A DNA stretch of 6,021 nt from NCBI GenBank assembly GCA_947174615.1, contig CAMWJQ010000266.1, positions 1-6,021 on the forward strand, written 5' to 3'. The DNA comes from an uncultured Lachnospiraceae bacterium. GTDB taxonomy: Bacteria > Bacillota > Clostridia > Lachnospirales > Lachnospiraceae. Numbering within the stretch: position 1 is the stretch's first letter; every line of letters begins with the position of its first letter. A program made the translations under genes and the position numbers. Below, piece by piece: positions 5,523 to 6,021 of the stretch. The notes below the pieces were generated by a model, which searched no databases, was not told the origin of the DNA, and saw nothing but the letters and a program-made list of their open reading frames with translations.

Positions 5523-6020
5523 CTAAAATCCATTTTCTAATAAATACTCTCTTGTGATCACACTCTTTTTTTGCGGCGCTGTGCACATCAGCTTTTCGAT
5601 ATACTTTCCAATCACATCCGTCTCCACATTCACCAGATCGCCTTCCCTGCGCTCCTGCAGGATTGTCTGGCGAACAGTATGCGGTATTGCAGAGATCGAG
5701 AAGCTTTTGCGGGCGACATCCGCCACGGTGAGACTGACGCCATCAAGTGCGACAGATCCCTTCTCCACAATATAGCGCAGAACCTCCTCCTCTGCCTCGA
5801 CTGTATACCAGACTGCTGTATCATCACGCCGAATCCGTGTGATTTTACCAACACCATCCACATGCCCGGCAACGATATGCCCGCCAAACCGCCCATAAGA
5901 CGGCATTGCACGCTCTAAATTAACGCGGCTTCCGCACACCAGCCGCGCCAGAGCAGAGCGGTCTAATGTCTCATGCATGACATCTGCCATAAAAGAATCA
6001 GAATACAGTTCTGTCACAGT
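5523..6020 (-). CDS. ribE: Riboflavin synthase (alpha subunit), N-terminus beyond the window edge
   Basis: Dismutates two lumazine molecules to riboflavin plus the pyrimidine that RibH reuses. The last 166 codons are visible. The GTG at 6015-6017 is internal: the codon before it (Thr) continues the family pattern LTVTE, and the usual N-terminal MFTGIIE is missing, so about 50 residues lie outside. The two lumazine-binding repeats can be seen: the end of the first (SRVNLERA then GGHIVAGHVDG) and the second (EKGSVALDGVSLTV, SISAIPHTVRQT, GDLVNVETDVIGKYIEKL). The family works as a trimer. Stop is TAG, 17 bases before the ribBA start. The order ribE-ribBA-ribH matches the Bacillus-type operon, so ribD and an FMN riboswitch would be expected just upstream, but this cannot be seen. 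Confidence 0.97.
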   Translation of the reverse strand, partial: TVTELYSDSFMADVMHETLDRSALARLVCGSRVNLERAMPSYGRFGGHIVAGHVDGVGKITRIRRDDTAVWYTVEAEEEVLRYIVEKGSVALDGVSLTVADVARKSFSISAIPHTVRQTILQERREGDLVNVETDVIGKYIEKLMCTAPQKKSVITREYLLENGF

Positions 6021-6021
6021 G

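Noticed and set aside
6015..6017. GTG at 6017 as the start of riboflavin synthase
   Set aside because: The preceding Thr codon continues the conserved LTVTE pattern and the N-terminal MFTGIIE segment is absent, so the gene runs off the edge.

Overview
The window looks like chromosome from a low-to-mid GC Firmicute, most likely a Clostridia member such as Lachnospiraceae (moderate confidence). The reasons are strong AGGAGG-type ribosome binding sites, the order ribE-ribBA-ribH, the clostridial form of MurG (MTPGL, SRAGANAICEL and ASRGDQ motifs), and a flavodoxin-like protein fused to an SCP2 domain. It is almost entirely coding, with seven of eight genes on the minus strand. I see no tRNA, rRNA, CRISPR array, insertion sequence or integrase.

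Layout: positions 2-727 (+) are the C-terminal two thirds of a MurG-type glycosyltransferase whose start lies off the left edge. It converges on the minus-strand block at a 12-bp hairpin terminator (729-758) that should work in both directions. Reading the minus strand from the right edge: ribE (partial, 5' end off the window), ribBA and ribH carry out most of riboflavin synthesis. A near-consensus sigma-A promoter (3727-3756) follows 8 bp after ribH. It starts a second unit: a rhomboid intramembrane protease, a flavodoxin-like/SCP2 fusion protein (GTGA overlap with the rhomboid), a HIT-family nucleotide hydrolase/transferase, and a 228-residue protein I do not recognise. A 122-bp gap before the HIT gene holds a long imperfect inverted repeat.

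How they fit together: RibBA makes both precursors (dihydroxybutanone phosphate from ribulose 5-phosphate, and the pyrimidine from GTP), RibH joins them to lumazine, and RibE converts lumazine to riboflavin. A flavin-binding protein lies just downstream. Its attached lipid-binding domain and its tight coupling to a membrane protease suggest a membrane- or lipid-linked redox role. That link is inference. The rib genes and murG are ordinary. The rhomboid/flavodoxin-SCP2/HIT/unknown quartet is the part worth a second look.
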